A DNA stretch of 64,000 nucleotides, from NCBI RefSeq assembly GCF_020833685.1, contig NZ_JACKZY010000002.1:930001-994000 (forward strand), in the 5' to 3' direction. Made by a program: the position numbers and the translations under genes. Below, piece by piece: positions 13,467-23,172 of this stretch (the stretch's first letter is position 1; each line of letters starts with the position of its first letter). The notes under the pieces are model-generated. The model saw only the letters and a list, made by a program, of their open reading frames with translations. It did not search any database and was not told where the DNA came from. Source of the stretch: Nitratireductor sp. B36. GTDB taxonomy: Bacteria; Pseudomonadota; Alphaproteobacteria; Rhizobiales; Rhizobiaceae.

Positions 13467-13634
13467 CTATTTGATCTTGGTTTCCTTGAACTCCACATGC
13501 TTCTTGGCGATGGGGTCGTATTTGCGCTTGGTCATCTTGTCGGTCATCGTGCGGCTGTTCTTCTTCGTGACGTAGAAGAAGCCCGTGTCCGCCGTCGACT
13601 GAAGCTTGATCTTGATGGTCGTGGCCTTCGCCAT
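13467..13634 (-). CDS. rpmG: 50S ribosomal protein L33
   Basis: L33 is a small protein of the large ribosomal subunit near the tRNA exit site. The 55 residues open [20 protein letters not shown] and end [11 protein letters not shown], which matches the alphaproteobacterial form. It lacks the four zinc cysteines, so this is the zinc-independent version. The start at 13634 follows the family; an upstream extension of the frame is not used. The position after divK-pleD is conserved in Rhizobiales. Confidence 0.95.
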   Translation of the reverse strand: MAKATTIKIKLQSTADTGFFYVTKKNSRTMTDKMTKRKYDPIAKKHVEFKETKIK

Positions 13635-13916
13635 GTCTGTCGTCCGTTTCTGGTGGTTTGTCGGTCGCGCAAAAGCAGAATCTCTCCACCAGCGCTTAAA
13701 GAGTCTGGCGGACACATAAAGGGTACGCGCGGAAAGTCAAGCCGGGTTGTTTGAGGCGCGGTGTCAAAAAGCGCGCAAACAGTCTCCGTCTCCCCGTATG
13801 CACAGTGATACCCCACGCATGAACAAATGCGAAGGATGAGGCGAAACTCACACGTCTGACGTCAGGGCGCGTTTGCGAGCCCTGCGTGAAGAATTGTGGG
13901 CGCCGAGGGTTGGGAA

Positions 13917-13979
13917 ATGCAATTATTTTAATATAAATTTATTAATAAATAGTTTTTCCATGATTTTAGGAAATAAAAC
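13917..13979. promoter_or_regulatory. AT-rich leader before the first long repeat protein
   Basis: The intergenic stretch 13635-13979 turns abruptly AT-rich in its last 60 bases, with TTTTAATATAAATTTATTAA, in a window of roughly 60 % GC. AGGAAA lies eight bases before the ATG at 13980. Such tracts are typical promoters of horizontally acquired or silenced genes, in Rhizobiales often bound by MucR/Ros-type repressors. The rest of the gap shows no gene. Confidence 0.45.
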
Positions 13980-16900
13980 ATGAGAAAAATTATTAGATCA
14001 TCAATATTTGATTTCAAAAAGCTCTCTTTCTTTTCCTGTTTCTGGGTTTTTGCCATCCTGGGGGGCTTTCTGGGAGTGCCGGGAGGAGGGGCTGACGCTC
14101 AAACCCTACCTGATTTTGGAACGTGCGATTCTCGCATGTGGCTGTCTCAGGGAACACAGACCAGCTTGAATGCCATCGACACGTCCACGAACCCTTTCAC
14201 ATTTGTGAACCAGGGGAGCGTGTCCTTCACCTACAATGGAACGGCTTACAACCCGTTGGACAATTATGGGTATGCTGTAAATAATAATTCGCCAACCCTT
14301 TATAGAATTGGTTCTAACGCTCAGCTTCAAAATCTTGGGAATATTACCGGTCTCCCATCGGGTTTTAAGGCGAATACGGGAGAGATATCTGATGATGGCT
14401 CTTACTATATATATAGTAGAACTCATGATAACAGTTTATACAAAGTAGATATCTCTGCGACGTCAGCAACCAGAATACCTCTGAGTAGAAGTGTATTCCT
14501 TACGGATCTGGCGTGGTCCAACGGGCTCCTTTACGCCAAAGAAGGTGACTCGCGCCAACTGATTTCCATCAACCCGGTAACCGGGGCGGTTATAAATATC
14601 GGGGATACAGGGCTTGCTGCGAGCAGCCTCTTCGGTGCCATGTTCGGCACACCAAATACCGTCTATGGCTCAGGAAATAGCGGAGAGGGCTTTTTCGAGT
14701 TTGATACTGCTACCGGGCGCGCAACCCGCATTTCCAACTCCCCCGGTTCGTCAATCAACGACGGCATGAAGTGCGCGACAACAATACTCAGCTTTCCAGC
14801 GGACATCGCCATTTCCAAAACGGATGGGAAGGAGGCCTACATCTCCGGGGAGGACGTGACCTACGCAATAACAGTGGTCAACAACGGTCCATTCGGGGCT
14901 ACCGACATTGGGGTGGATGACCCGTTGCCAGCGGGGGTCACCGAAGCGAACTGGACCTGTTTCGGATTAAACGGCGGCGTGTGTGACGCGGCAAGCGGAA
15001 CAGGCGCGCTTGACAATCAGACTGCCAGTCTTCCGGTGGGGGGCGTGGTGACGTATAATCTGACGATTTCGATCCCACCGGATCATTCGGGAGATTTGAT
15101 CAACACGGCGACGCTCAATCTTCCTGACACGATCATCGACAATTCTCCAGAAGACAACAGTGATACCGACACCGACCTTGAAGCCTCGATGTCGATCGTC
15201 AAGGCCGCCAGACATGTCGACGCCAACGGAAATGGCAAAGTCGATATCGGAGAGGAGATCGTTTACGACTTCACAGTTGAAAATACCGGTGGCGCAACGC
15301 TTACCGACATCGAGATCACCGATTCAAAGGTGAGAATCGAGGGAAATCCAATTCTCTCCTTAGCTCCAGGGGCAAGCGACAGCGAAACCGTGAAGGGATA
15401 CTACACGGTCACCGAGGCGGACCTGATCGAAGGTAAGGTCGACAATCTCGCTTCCGGTTCAGCGAAGGGGCCAGACGGTCAAGACGTCACCGCAAAATCT
15501 CGGGCACCGAACGGCAACCCAGGAGATCCCACAAGCATCGAAACACCAATGGAAGGCGACTACGACTTCGTAAAGGAGGCAGAGCACGTAGACGCAAATG
15601 GCAATGGGCGGATCGATGCCGGCGAAACGATCAGCTACAAGTTCATCGTGGAGAACACCGGCAATGTTCCGCTGACGGATATTGTGGTTACGGATTCTCG
15701 AGCGACGATTGAAGGCAGCCCGCTAGCTGGACCGCTGGAGCCCGGTGCTAAAGACGAGGAAAGTGTCAAAGGCACCTACGTCGTAACGCAGGATGATGTT
15801 GATGCTGGTGATCTCGACAACGTTGCCGATTCAACCGCAAAGCTGCCGACCGGCGACGACGTCACGAAGCAATCCCGTCCGCCTGGGGGAGATGCCGGCG
15901 ACCCAACCAGACCGCCTGGGGGCTTGGAGCAGGAAACCGATTATGATGTGGTCAAAAGGGCGGTGCACGACGATGCTAACGGCAACGGTCGAGCTGATGT
16001 TGGTGAGGAGATCAAATACGATTTCACGGTGACAAACACCGGCAACACGACTTTGACCAATGTGGAAATATCGGATCCTAAGGCTGAGATATCCGGAAGT
16101 CCGACCGCCTCCTTGGCGCCAGGGCAAATTGACTCGGATTCGGTCAAGGGAGTTCACAAGATCACCGAGGAAGATCTGGCTGCGGGCAGTGTAGAGAATG
16201 TTGCGCTGGCGACGGCGAAGGGACCGAACGGCGAGGATGTCAATAAGCAATCGCGACCGCCAGATGGTCAGGAGGGAGACGCAACACGCGTCGAAACGCC
16301 CCTGGAGGGCGATTATGACTTCGTCAAACAATCGGAACATGAGGATGCGAATGGAAACGGTTTGATCGATGCTGGTGAGGTGATCAGGTATAGGTTTACC
16401 ATTGAAAACACGGGGAATGTCTCGCTCACCGACATCGTGGTAACGGATGCGCGGGCCAGGGTGGAAGGCAGTCCACTGGCCGGGCCTCTCGCTCCAGGCC
16501 AGAAGGACGAAGAAAGCATATCCGGCACCTATGAGGTGACCCAGGCAGATATCGATGCTGGAGATCTCGATAACCTTGCCACCTCGAACGCCAAGTTGCC
16601 CAATGGAGTTAGCCTATCCAAGCAGTCGCGTCCTCCAGGCGGAGAAGCAGGCGAGCCCACACTGCCGCCTGGCGGTCTGGAAACGGTGTCCGACTACGAT
16701 CTTGTCAAGAAAGCAGAGCATATCGATGCCAATGGAAACGGATTTGCCGATGCTGGTGAGGTAATCGAATACACATTCACAGCTGTGAACACGGGCAACG
16801 TCACACTCAGCAACATAGCGGTAACCGACGACAAAGCGGAGATTAAAAATAGCCCTATAGCTTCGTTGGCGCCGGGCCAGAGTGATTCCAACGTCACAGC

Positions 16901-18875
16901 CGAGCATGTCATCACTCAAGAAGACATTGATGAAGGCTCGTTTTCAAACAATGCGACCGCCGTAGCGCAAAATCCCAAGGGCGAAGACGTGGTCAGATAT
17001 GCTCGTCCACCGGGGGGGCGCCCCGGCGATCCGACGACAGTACCATTCGAGACGATCCCGTCCGTAGAGCTTGAGCTTTCAGGGGAGTGGATCGACACAA
17101 ACTCAAACGGGTTTCCAGATCCAGGTGAGCCGATCCAGTATTCATTCTCGGTTCGCAATACGGGCAATACGACGTTGGAGGACCTTGCGATCGATTCGAT
17201 CGATTGGGAAACGTCCACAGTCCGGCCGGCGGCGAGAGCCGCATCTGTCTACAGTGGTTTAATTCCAGCTCTAAAACCAGGGGCAGAATTGGATTCCCTA
17301 CCGAAGGTTTCCTATCCCATCACGCAGGCTGATATCGACGCTGGCGGTGTTGCCGCTACGACCAGAATTAGCGGTCGCACCCGAGACGGTACGGTGGTTT
17401 CGGATACGTCTGATGACCCGAATAACACAACAGATGAGGATCTCGATGGCGATGGGGAGCCGGATGATCCCAACTACACTCCGCTGCTGCAGGTCAGTGC
17501 ACTCGGACTGAAGAAGTCAGGTGTGTTTGAGGGGACGGCCGGACGGCTTGCCAAACCTGGCGATACCATCCTCTACACATTGACTGCGACCAATGAAGGC
17601 AATTTGACCGTCTCGAATGTCAGGCCAGCGGACCCAGGACCACGATTTGGCGGGCAGCCGGGCAGTGGGAGTTTCACGCCTTTCTCTCCAGCCAGTGCGG
17701 ATCTTGCTGCAGGAGAAACCAAGACTTTCACCGCAACATACACACTCACTCAGCGCGACATTGATGCAGCGGAGGGTCTTGAAAACGGCATCCAGAACTC
17801 TGCCAAGGCCTCTGGCCGTGGGGCGGATGGGCGGGAAGTCTTCTCACCGGTTGCAGGGGCTACCGTGGTCTTGCCTGGCTACGCTATTGGCAAAACGACA
17901 CCGCTGGCGGAGGTGCGGCGTGGTGATCGAGTTCCCTACACGATTACCGTGAAGCAGCTTGGGTCTGCCGGCGGCAGCGCTGTCAAAATCATCGACATGA
18001 CACCGGCGGGGCTGACATTCGCCCGTGGAAGCGCAAAGCTGAACGGCAATTCTGCAGAGCCACTGGTCGAAGGCCGCAGACTGACATTCGAAAACGTCAC
18101 ACTATCCCCTGGCGAAGCGGCAATTGTTGAGCTCGACCTCGTCGTGACTGGAGCCGCCAAGCCTGGAGAGTACGTAAACAAGGCCTGGGTAGAAACGACG
18201 GAAGGAGCCGTTGTTTCCCGTATTGCAACGGCCGTCGTAGAGGTGGTTGTCGAAGCTGTTTTCGATTGCGGCGACATCATCGGAAAGGTGTTCGATGACA
18301 GGAACCGGAATGGTTACCAGGAAGAGGAAGAGCCGGGTCTTCCGGGAGTGAGGCTGGCTACGATAAAAGGCCTGTTGCTGACATCAGACGCTCAAGGGCG
18401 CTTTCATATCGCCTGTGCGGATCTGCCTGATCAGCGGATCGGTACAAACTACATTTTGAAGCTCGACCCTAGATCATTGCCTTCCGGATACCGTCTCACC
18501 ACGGAGAATCCACGTGTGGTTAGGCTTACAGCCGGCAAGGGGTCGGAGTTCCTTTTTGGCGCAACAATCGGCCGTGTGGTTCGCCTCGATCTGACCGACG
18601 CAGCGTTTTTGCAAGGCTCCGCGAGGTTGAACCCGGAATGGGAACGGCAAATCAATCAAATGATAGTGCTGCTCGATCAGGAACCGTCTGTTCTACGTCT
18701 CATTTATACCGGTTCCGGGGACGACACGAGGATGGCGGTGAAGCGTTTGCGGGAAATTCGCCGGATGGTTAGTTCCGCCTGGGGTCGGACCGGGCGAGGC
18801 TATCACCTGGAGATTGAAACGCGCTTCCGGCCTCAGAACGCTAAGGCCTCTGTCCAAAACGAGAAGTTTGAATAA
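13980..18875 (+). CDS. Long exported protein with DUF11-type repeats, SdrD B-like and OmpA-like C-terminal parts
   Basis: The 1631-residue protein has a signal peptide ending ADA-Q at residue 40. A DUF6923-like, propeller-like region follows (about 42-265), then a DUF11 domain (about 270-395). Next come tandem domains of about 125 residues, each opening with a calcium-loop-like DANGNGxxDxGE at residues near 414, 538, 665, 789 and 916 and a weaker copy DTNSNGFPDPGE near 1039. Further DUF11-like domains reach about 1420, then an SdrD B-like segment GKVFDDRNRNGYQ, and a final 80 residues that resemble an OmpA-type peptidoglycan-binding fold. I infer a cell-surface or envelope-anchored adhesin. 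The first 500 bases use AT-rich codons unlike the neighbours. Confidence 0.8.
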   Translation: MRKIIRSSIFDFKKLSFFSCFWVFAILGGFLGVPGGGADAQTLPDFGTCDSRMWLSQGTQTSLNAIDTSTNPFTFVNQGSVSFTYNGTAYNPLDNYGYAVNNNSPTLYRIGSNAQLQNLGNITGLPSGFKANTGEISDDGSYYIYSRTHDNSLYKVDISATSATRIPLSRSVFLTDLAWSNGLLYAKEGDSRQLISINPVTGAVINIGDTGLAASSLFGAMFGTPNTVYGSGNSGEGFFEFDTATGRATRISNSPGSSINDGMKCATTILSFPADIAISKTDGKEAYISGEDVTYAITVVNNGPFGATDIGVDDPLPAGVTEANWTCFGLNGGVCDAASGTGALDNQTASLPVGGVVTYNLTISIPPDHSGDLINTATLNLPDTIIDNSPEDNSDTDTDLEASMSIVKAARHVDANGNGKVDIGEEIVYDFTVENTGGATLTDIEITDSKVRIEGNPILSLAPGASDSETVKGYYTVTEADLIEGKVDNLASGSAKGPDGQDVTAKSRAPNGNPGDPTSIETPMEGDYDFVKEAEHVDANGNGRIDAGETISYKFIVENTGNVPLTDIVVTDSRATIEGSPLAGPLEPGAKDEESVKGTYVVTQDDVDAGDLDNVADSTAKLPTGDDVTKQSRPPGGDAGDPTRPPGGLEQETDYDVVKRAVHDDANGNGRADVGEEIKYDFTVTNTGNTTLTNVEISDPKAEISGSPTASLAPGQIDSDSVKGVHKITEEDLAAGSVENVALATAKGPNGEDVNKQSRPPDGQEGDATRVETPLEGDYDFVKQSEHEDANGNGLIDAGEVIRYRFTIENTGNVSLTDIVVTDARARVEGSPLAGPLAPGQKDEESISGTYEVTQADIDAGDLDNLATSNAKLPNGVSLSKQSRPPGGEAGEPTLPPGGLETVSDYDLVKKAEHIDANGNGFADAGEVIEYTFTAVNTGNVTLSNIAVTDDKAEIKNSPIASLAPGQSDSNVTAEHVITQEDIDEGSFSNNATAVAQNPKGEDVVRYARPPGGRPGDPTTVPFETIPSVELELSGEWIDTNSNGFPDPGEPIQYSFSVRNTGNTTLEDLAIDSIDWETSTVRPAARAASVYSGLIPALKPGAELDSLPKVSYPITQADIDAGGVAATTRISGRTRDGTVVSDTSDDPNNTTDEDLDGDGEPDDPNYTPLLQVSALGLKKSGVFEGTAGRLAKPGDTILYTLTATNEGNLTVSNVRPADPGPRFGGQPGSGSFTPFSPASADLAAGETKTFTATYTLTQRDIDAAEGLENGIQNSAKASGRGADGREVFSPVAGATVVLPGYAIGKTTPLAEVRRGDRVPYTITVKQLGSAGGSAVKIIDMTPAGLTFARGSAKLNGNSAEPLVEGRRLTFENVTLSPGEAAIVELDLVVTGAAKPGEYVNKAWVETTEGAVVSRIATAVVEVVVEAVFDCGDIIGKVFDDRNRNGYQEEEEPGLPGVRLATIKGLLLTSDAQGRFHIACADLPDQRIGTNYILKLDPRSLPSGYRLTTENPRVVRLTAGKGSEFLFGATIGRVVRLDLTDAAFLQGSARLNPEWERQINQMIVLLDQEPSVLRLIYTGSGDDTRMAVKRLREIRRMVSSAWGRTGRGYHLEIETRFRPQNAKASVQNEKFE
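15190..17060 (+). repeat. Five tandem ~376-bp coding repeats in an A-B-A-B-A super-repeat of 753 bp
   Basis: The codons for the first Asp of each DANGNG motif are at 15219, 15591, 15972, 16344 and 16725. Odd units are exactly 753 bp apart (15219, 15972, 16725) and even units are also exactly 753 bp apart (15591, 16344). Odd units share SLAPG and GEDV-type text; even units share SPLAGPL, KDEES and PPGGLE. The DNA has diverged more than the protein. Confidence 0.85.
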
Positions 18876-18916
18876 CGGTGGCACCCGTAGAGGCGCGCGC
18901 TTAGGGTGGCCCAACT

Positions 18917-18931
18917 GTAACGCTACGTTAC
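18917..18931. promoter_or_regulatory. GTAACG-CTA-CGTTAC dyad, possible operator
   Basis: A perfect six-base inverted repeat with a three-base spacer lies 42 bases after the first long protein and 333 bases before the second. The half-site is followed by another TGTAAC. The form resembles TetR-family operators. The gap 18876-19249 otherwise shows no terminator or gene I can support. Confidence 0.3.
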
Positions 18932-19249
18932 TGTAACTCGTGTGCCGAGTGCGCCTGTTCTAGGGCTCGCAAATCCAATTGCCGTTCGTATCACCAGTGT
19001 TCCCGACTCAAGTTCTGCGTCTGGCCAAGAGGCCTAATAAGAAACCGAACCATGAACGATGGTATGATGAGGCTTGTCATGTTGAGAATTCTCCAGACGA
19101 CATTGCTTGAGCAGCACGGTGTGGCAAACACAATCCGATCTCTTCGAAATTTTGCCTGGGCCACATCTGGTCTGTTGAAACGTCAGAGAGAAAGAAAAGT
19201 CTCTCCAGCGAAAGGATTTTTTTGTTCCATAATCGGCTGGAACCTGCAG

Positions 19250-22200
19250 ATGAACCTAAGGCCGCCAATCGCAATTCGTGCGATAGTGCTCACCATTCTC
19301 ATCGCCTTTGGATCGATCATGTTTGGCGAACGGCAGGCGAATGCGCAGGACATTCCGCCCACGTCACCCTGTACGCCGGGTATCGGTCAGACGCCTGCCG
19401 GATGGACGGACGGGGAAGGCAGTCCGGATTGTTCGACGCCTGAGGAGTGGGGCGCAACCCATGCCTGGGATGACGCGCCACTGCCCGCCGTTCCAACAGG
19501 TGATACGACGTTCCTCTCCATGATCGGCGGACCAGACTATTACGAATCCATCCTCACCACGATGAACGGGCTTGTACCTGGCCGTACATATCGAATTCCG
19601 TTCTATGCGATTGGACGCGCATCGGTTGCCGGCAACCGCCCAAGTGCCTGTGAAGGGCTCAAGCTGACGACAAGCGGCGCCAATGAAACAATCATGTTTC
19701 CCGATACAACTGCTTGGGAACAGTCTGTTTTTGTGTTCACTGCCGTGTGGAGCTCGCAAACTCTTGAAGTTGCCGCAGAGGGCACCTCCAACTGCCTGAT
19801 CAGTTTCGCGTTGGGAGCGGAGGTCATTGAGATTATCAAAACGGTTTCGGAGGGTGATAAAGCTGGCGATGTCTTGACCTTCACGATGACTATAGAGAAC
19901 CAAGGTATCGGTTCATTGACCGGCGTTGCGATCAGCGAAGAGAACCTGGTGCGCGCTGACGGCACGCCCCTGACGGCTGACAGCGGTCCGACATTCGTAT
20001 CCGCTTCATCCGGTTCCTCCGAGGGCACGCTGGTTGAGAGGGAGACGGCCATTTACACGCTGACCTACACACTCACACAAGAGGACATTGATGCGGGTGG
20101 ATCGTCCAATCAGGCGACCGCAGAAGGGACGGATGAGAACGGCAATCTTTTCAACGATATTTCCAGTGATACGGCAGGCGTAGACGAAAACCCTACCAGC
20201 GTAATGTTCCCACCCAATCCCGACTACGATTTTGTCAAGAAGGGGGAGTTGGAAGATGCCAACGTCAATAGAATGGCGGATGGAGGGGAACTGATCAACT
20301 ACACTTTCAGCGTTGAAAATACTGGCAACGTGACGCTCACGGACATTGTCGTTGAGGATTACAAAATCGCGGTCTCCAACAGTCCGATTGCCTCGCTGCT
20401 CCCAGGAGAAAGCAATACCGATTTGACTGGGGCCTACGAGATCAAACAGGAGGATATCGACAATGGGTTCGTCGAAAATTTGGGCACAGCAACCGCTAAG
20501 GATCCGCAGGGCAACGATATCGAGCGACTGTCCCGGTCGGTTGAAGGGGTTGCTGGTGAGCCAACAACGATCAATTTTGAAACACTTACCAGACTTGAAG
20601 TTGACCTGATTGATGAATGGAACGACACAAACGGGAACGACTTTCCCGATCCAGGTGAGCCGATCGTTCACACCTTCGTAGCGCGCCACACCGGTAACGT
20701 CACGATAGACAACATCACCATCTCCTCATTGCAGAACGGGCCCAACACATCGGGACCTCCACCTTCGGTACCCGTTCCCAGCGGTAGCCTCTCGAGTTTT
20801 GCACCTGGCAGCGAGGACAGGACGACATTTCAAACGACCTACGAGCTCACTCAGGCCGACATCGACGCTGGCGGGATCGTCGCGACCGCCACGGATGGCG
20901 CTGCACCCAACGATACGCCGGTCTCCGACATATCTGATAAGCCTGATGAGACAGCTGACGTTGATTTGGAAGGAGACTGGGAGCCTGACGATGCAATCCC
21001 GACGCCGTTGCCGCAAAATATCTCCCTAGCGCTGGAAAAACATGGTGAGCTTCAGTCCACCGACGAAGAGTTTGCCGAGGCGGGAGATACCATTCTTTAT
21101 ACGTTCAAGGTGACAAACGACGGCAATGTAACCGCCACAGATGTAGTTCCATCCGGCCCCGGACCTCGTTTCAACGGACGGCCAGGCAGCGGTGAATTGT
21201 CTTCGTTCACACCAGCTAGTGGGGAATTGGGGGCAGGGGAGAGTATCACTCTCGAGGCGACGTATACGATGACACAAAGTGATATCGACGAAGCGCAGGG
21301 TATCGAAGGGGGCATAAAGAAGACTGCGACTGCGAGAGGTAAAGGTCCCGCGGGGCAGGAGGTGATCTCACCCGAGGATGAAGCTGTTGTTGATCTGCCT
21401 GGCTATGCCATCACCAAGGTGACCCCGATGGCAGAAGTGGCACGCGGTGGTCGTGTTCCTTACACGATCCGCGTAAAGTCACTTGGCCTCTCGACAGACA
21501 GTACCATCACTGTCATCGACATGACGCCCCCGGGGCTGACATTTGTACGCGGCTCTGCTTTGTTGAACGGCAGTTCTGTCACACCCGTAGCGGAAGGACG
21601 GAAGCTAACATTCAAGGATGTTGCCCTTCCTGGCGAAGGAGAGGTCCTGATCGATCTCGAACTGGGCGTGACCGCCGCTGCCAAGCCTGGCGAATATGTA
21701 AACAAGGCTTGGGTGGAGGATCTTTCCGGAGAAGTCATCTCACGAGTTGCAGAAGCAACCGTTGAGGTGGTGGTGGAAGCTGTTTTCGATTGTGGTGACA
21801 TTCTCGGGAAGGTCTTCGACGACCGTAACCGCAATGGATACCAGGATGCCGGGGAGCCGGGCTTGCCTGGCGTGCGGATCGCCACGGTCAAAGGGCTGTT
21901 GCTCACGGCAGACGATCACGGGCGTTTCCATGTCGCCTGCGCGGATTTGCCCGATCAGCGGATCGGGACCAATTACATCATGAAGCTCGATCCGCGCTCG
22001 CTTCCATCCGGGTACCGCCTCACGACGGAGAATCCACGTGTGGTTCGCCTCACGGCGGGTAAGGCATCGGAGTTCATGTTTGGTGCCTCAATCGGACGTG
22101 TGGTTCGGCTGGATCTGACGGATGCGGCCTTCGTCCGGGGGGCACATGACCTGATGACGGAGTGGCGGCACCAGGTTTCACAGCTCATCAACCTTCTGGA

Positions 22201-22405
22201 AAAAGAACCTTCGATACTCCGTCTCGTCTATGCGGAAGGAGGCGAAGGAAGACGACTTGCAAACAGGCGTGTGCGTGCGTTGCGCAGATTGATTGCGAAC
22301 GAATGGCGCGATGTCGGTCGTCGTTATCAGCTGGAAATCGAAACGCGTGTGCAGAGCGCGGCCCCGCGCGATGCGAGATCCGCCAGGAATGCAGTCTACA
22401 AATAG
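19250..22405 (+). CDS. Second long exported DUF11-repeat protein, paralogue of the preceding gene
   Basis: This 1051-residue protein starts with a signal peptide MNLRPPIAIRAIVLT ending near ANA-Q. Its N-terminal 170 residues form a unique beta-rich, lectin-like region unlike the paralogue. Then come fewer DUF11-type domains, with one decayed calcium-like loop (DANVNRMADGGE) and one DTNGNDFPDPGE. The last 310 residues, from the PGYAITK segment through the SdrD B-like and OmpA-like parts, closely match the upstream gene. I chose 19250 because the signal peptide starts there; an in-frame ATG at 19052 would bury it behind 66 residues. Probably a surface protein with a shared anchor and a different display domain. 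Confidence 0.78.
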   Translation: MNLRPPIAIRAIVLTILIAFGSIMFGERQANAQDIPPTSPCTPGIGQTPAGWTDGEGSPDCSTPEEWGATHAWDDAPLPAVPTGDTTFLSMIGGPDYYESILTTMNGLVPGRTYRIPFYAIGRASVAGNRPSACEGLKLTTSGANETIMFPDTTAWEQSVFVFTAVWSSQTLEVAAEGTSNCLISFALGAEVIEIIKTVSEGDKAGDVLTFTMTIENQGIGSLTGVAISEENLVRADGTPLTADSGPTFVSASSGSSEGTLVERETAIYTLTYTLTQEDIDAGGSSNQATAEGTDENGNLFNDISSDTAGVDENPTSVMFPPNPDYDFVKKGELEDANVNRMADGGELINYTFSVENTGNVTLTDIVVEDYKIAVSNSPIASLLPGESNTDLTGAYEIKQEDIDNGFVENLGTATAKDPQGNDIERLSRSVEGVAGEPTTINFETLTRLEVDLIDEWNDTNGNDFPDPGEPIVHTFVARHTGNVTIDNITISSLQNGPNTSGPPPSVPVPSGSLSSFAPGSEDRTTFQTTYELTQADIDAGGIVATATDGAAPNDTPVSDISDKPDETADVDLEGDWEPDDAIPTPLPQNISLALEKHGELQSTDEEFAEAGDTILYTFKVTNDGNVTATDVVPSGPGPRFNGRPGSGELSSFTPASGELGAGESITLEATYTMTQSDIDEAQGIEGGIKKTATARGKGPAGQEVISPEDEAVVDLPGYAITKVTPMAEVARGGRVPYTIRVKSLGLSTDSTITVIDMTPPGLTFVRGSALLNGSSVTPVAEGRKLTFKDVALPGEGEVLIDLELGVTAAAKPGEYVNKAWVEDLSGEVISRVAEATVEVVVEAVFDCGDILGKVFDDRNRNGYQDAGEPGLPGVRIATVKGLLLTADDHGRFHVACADLPDQRIGTNYIMKLDPRSLPSGYRLTTENPRVVRLTAGKASEFMFGASIGRVVRLDLTDAAFVRGAHDLMTEWRHQVSQLINLLEKEPSILRLVYAEGGEGRRLANRRVRALRRLIANEWRDVGRRYQLEIETRVQSAAPRDARSARNAVYK

Positions 22406-22413
22406 ACCCTTTG

Positions 22414-22444
22414 TGAACACCCGGGCAATTGCTCCGGGTGTTCA
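22414..22444. terminator. Strong hairpin between convergent genes
   Basis: TGAACACCCGG and CCGGGTGTTCA form a perfect 11-pair stem with a nine-base loop, eight bases after the second long protein and 21 bases before the end of the convergent protease. No T-run follows, so bidirectional termination is likely but not certain. Confidence 0.6.
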
Positions 22445-22465
22445 TCGTCTCCGTTTATGCCGTGC

Positions 22466-23167
22466 TCAGTCGCGAAGAACGATGCGGTCGCCCCGCAGAT
22501 CGAAGCCATTCAATGTGTTTATGAAGCTCATGCCGAGCAGGCTTTGATCAAGGCGTCCCGGTTGCGCCACATAAATCGGAATCTCGTTGCGCGAAATGGC
22601 TCCTACATTGACCGTATCAGCTCTTGCCCGGGCGACAAGTGTGTTGCCATTTGCTGTTGCCACCGGTACTACGAAGCGCAATCTCTCAGGTTCGAAACCT
22701 GCTGCGCGTGCATCTTCATCCGACAAAACGATGCTGCTGGCGCCCGTGTCGATCAGCATTCGAAGATTGGTGCCATTCACGTCTGCGATAACCTCGAATT
22801 GGCCGCTAGAGGATCGCTCAACGATCACATTGACTTGGCCGTCCTTACTGACAGTGGTCATTGGGCTGCCGGGTATGAGGCCAGCCGTTACGCGACTGGC
22901 AATATCCTGAAGTTCATAACGGTACTGATAGGCGGCCACCAATGCCAGAAGCAGAAAAACCCAGAAGGCAAGGGTTCTTGCAACGTCTCCGATCCTCAGT
23001 CCCGATCCCAAGAAGCCCACGATAAGGACGGCTGCCCAGAGGCCTAGATACAGGGTGGCGGCGAAGGCCGCGTTTTCGAGCCCAAACACCCGGCCAGAAT
23101 CGTGATTGGCAATCAGCAGGATCAAGCCTCCGCCAAGCGCCGACATCAATAACCAGAACAGGCGCAT
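22466..23167 (-). CDS. TIGR02281-type retropepsin-like aspartic protease, membrane-anchored
   Basis: The 233-residue protein has three hydrophobic segments in its first 100 residues and a soluble C-terminal domain with the single-copy aspartic protease motif MLIDTGASSIVLS and the later LLGMSFINTL flap-side motif. Such clan AA proteases act as dimers, in the periplasm or at the membrane; their targets are unknown. The DUF1289 gene sits just upstream on the same strand, a pairing that recurs in Rhizobiales. Confidence 0.85.
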   Translation of the reverse strand: MRLFWLLMSALGGGLILLIANHDSGRVFGLENAAFAATLYLGLWAAVLIVGFLGSGLRIGDVARTLAFWVFLLLALVAAYQYRYELQDIASRVTAGLIPGSPMTTVSKDGQVNVIVERSSSGQFEVIADVNGTNLRMLIDTGASSIVLSDEDARAAGFEPERLRFVVPVATANGNTLVARARADTVNVGAISRNEIPIYVAQPGRLDQSLLGMSFINTLNGFDLRGDRIVLRD

Positions 23168-23172
23168 GGCTC

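Noticed and set aside
15190-17060. Regular repeats that could suggest a CRISPR array
   Set aside because: Units are about 376 bp, all coding and divergent, with no short identical repeats or unique spacers.
19052-19249. N-terminal extension of the second long surface protein
   Set aside because: The 66 extra residues would precede and hide a clear signal peptide, so translation probably starts at 19250.
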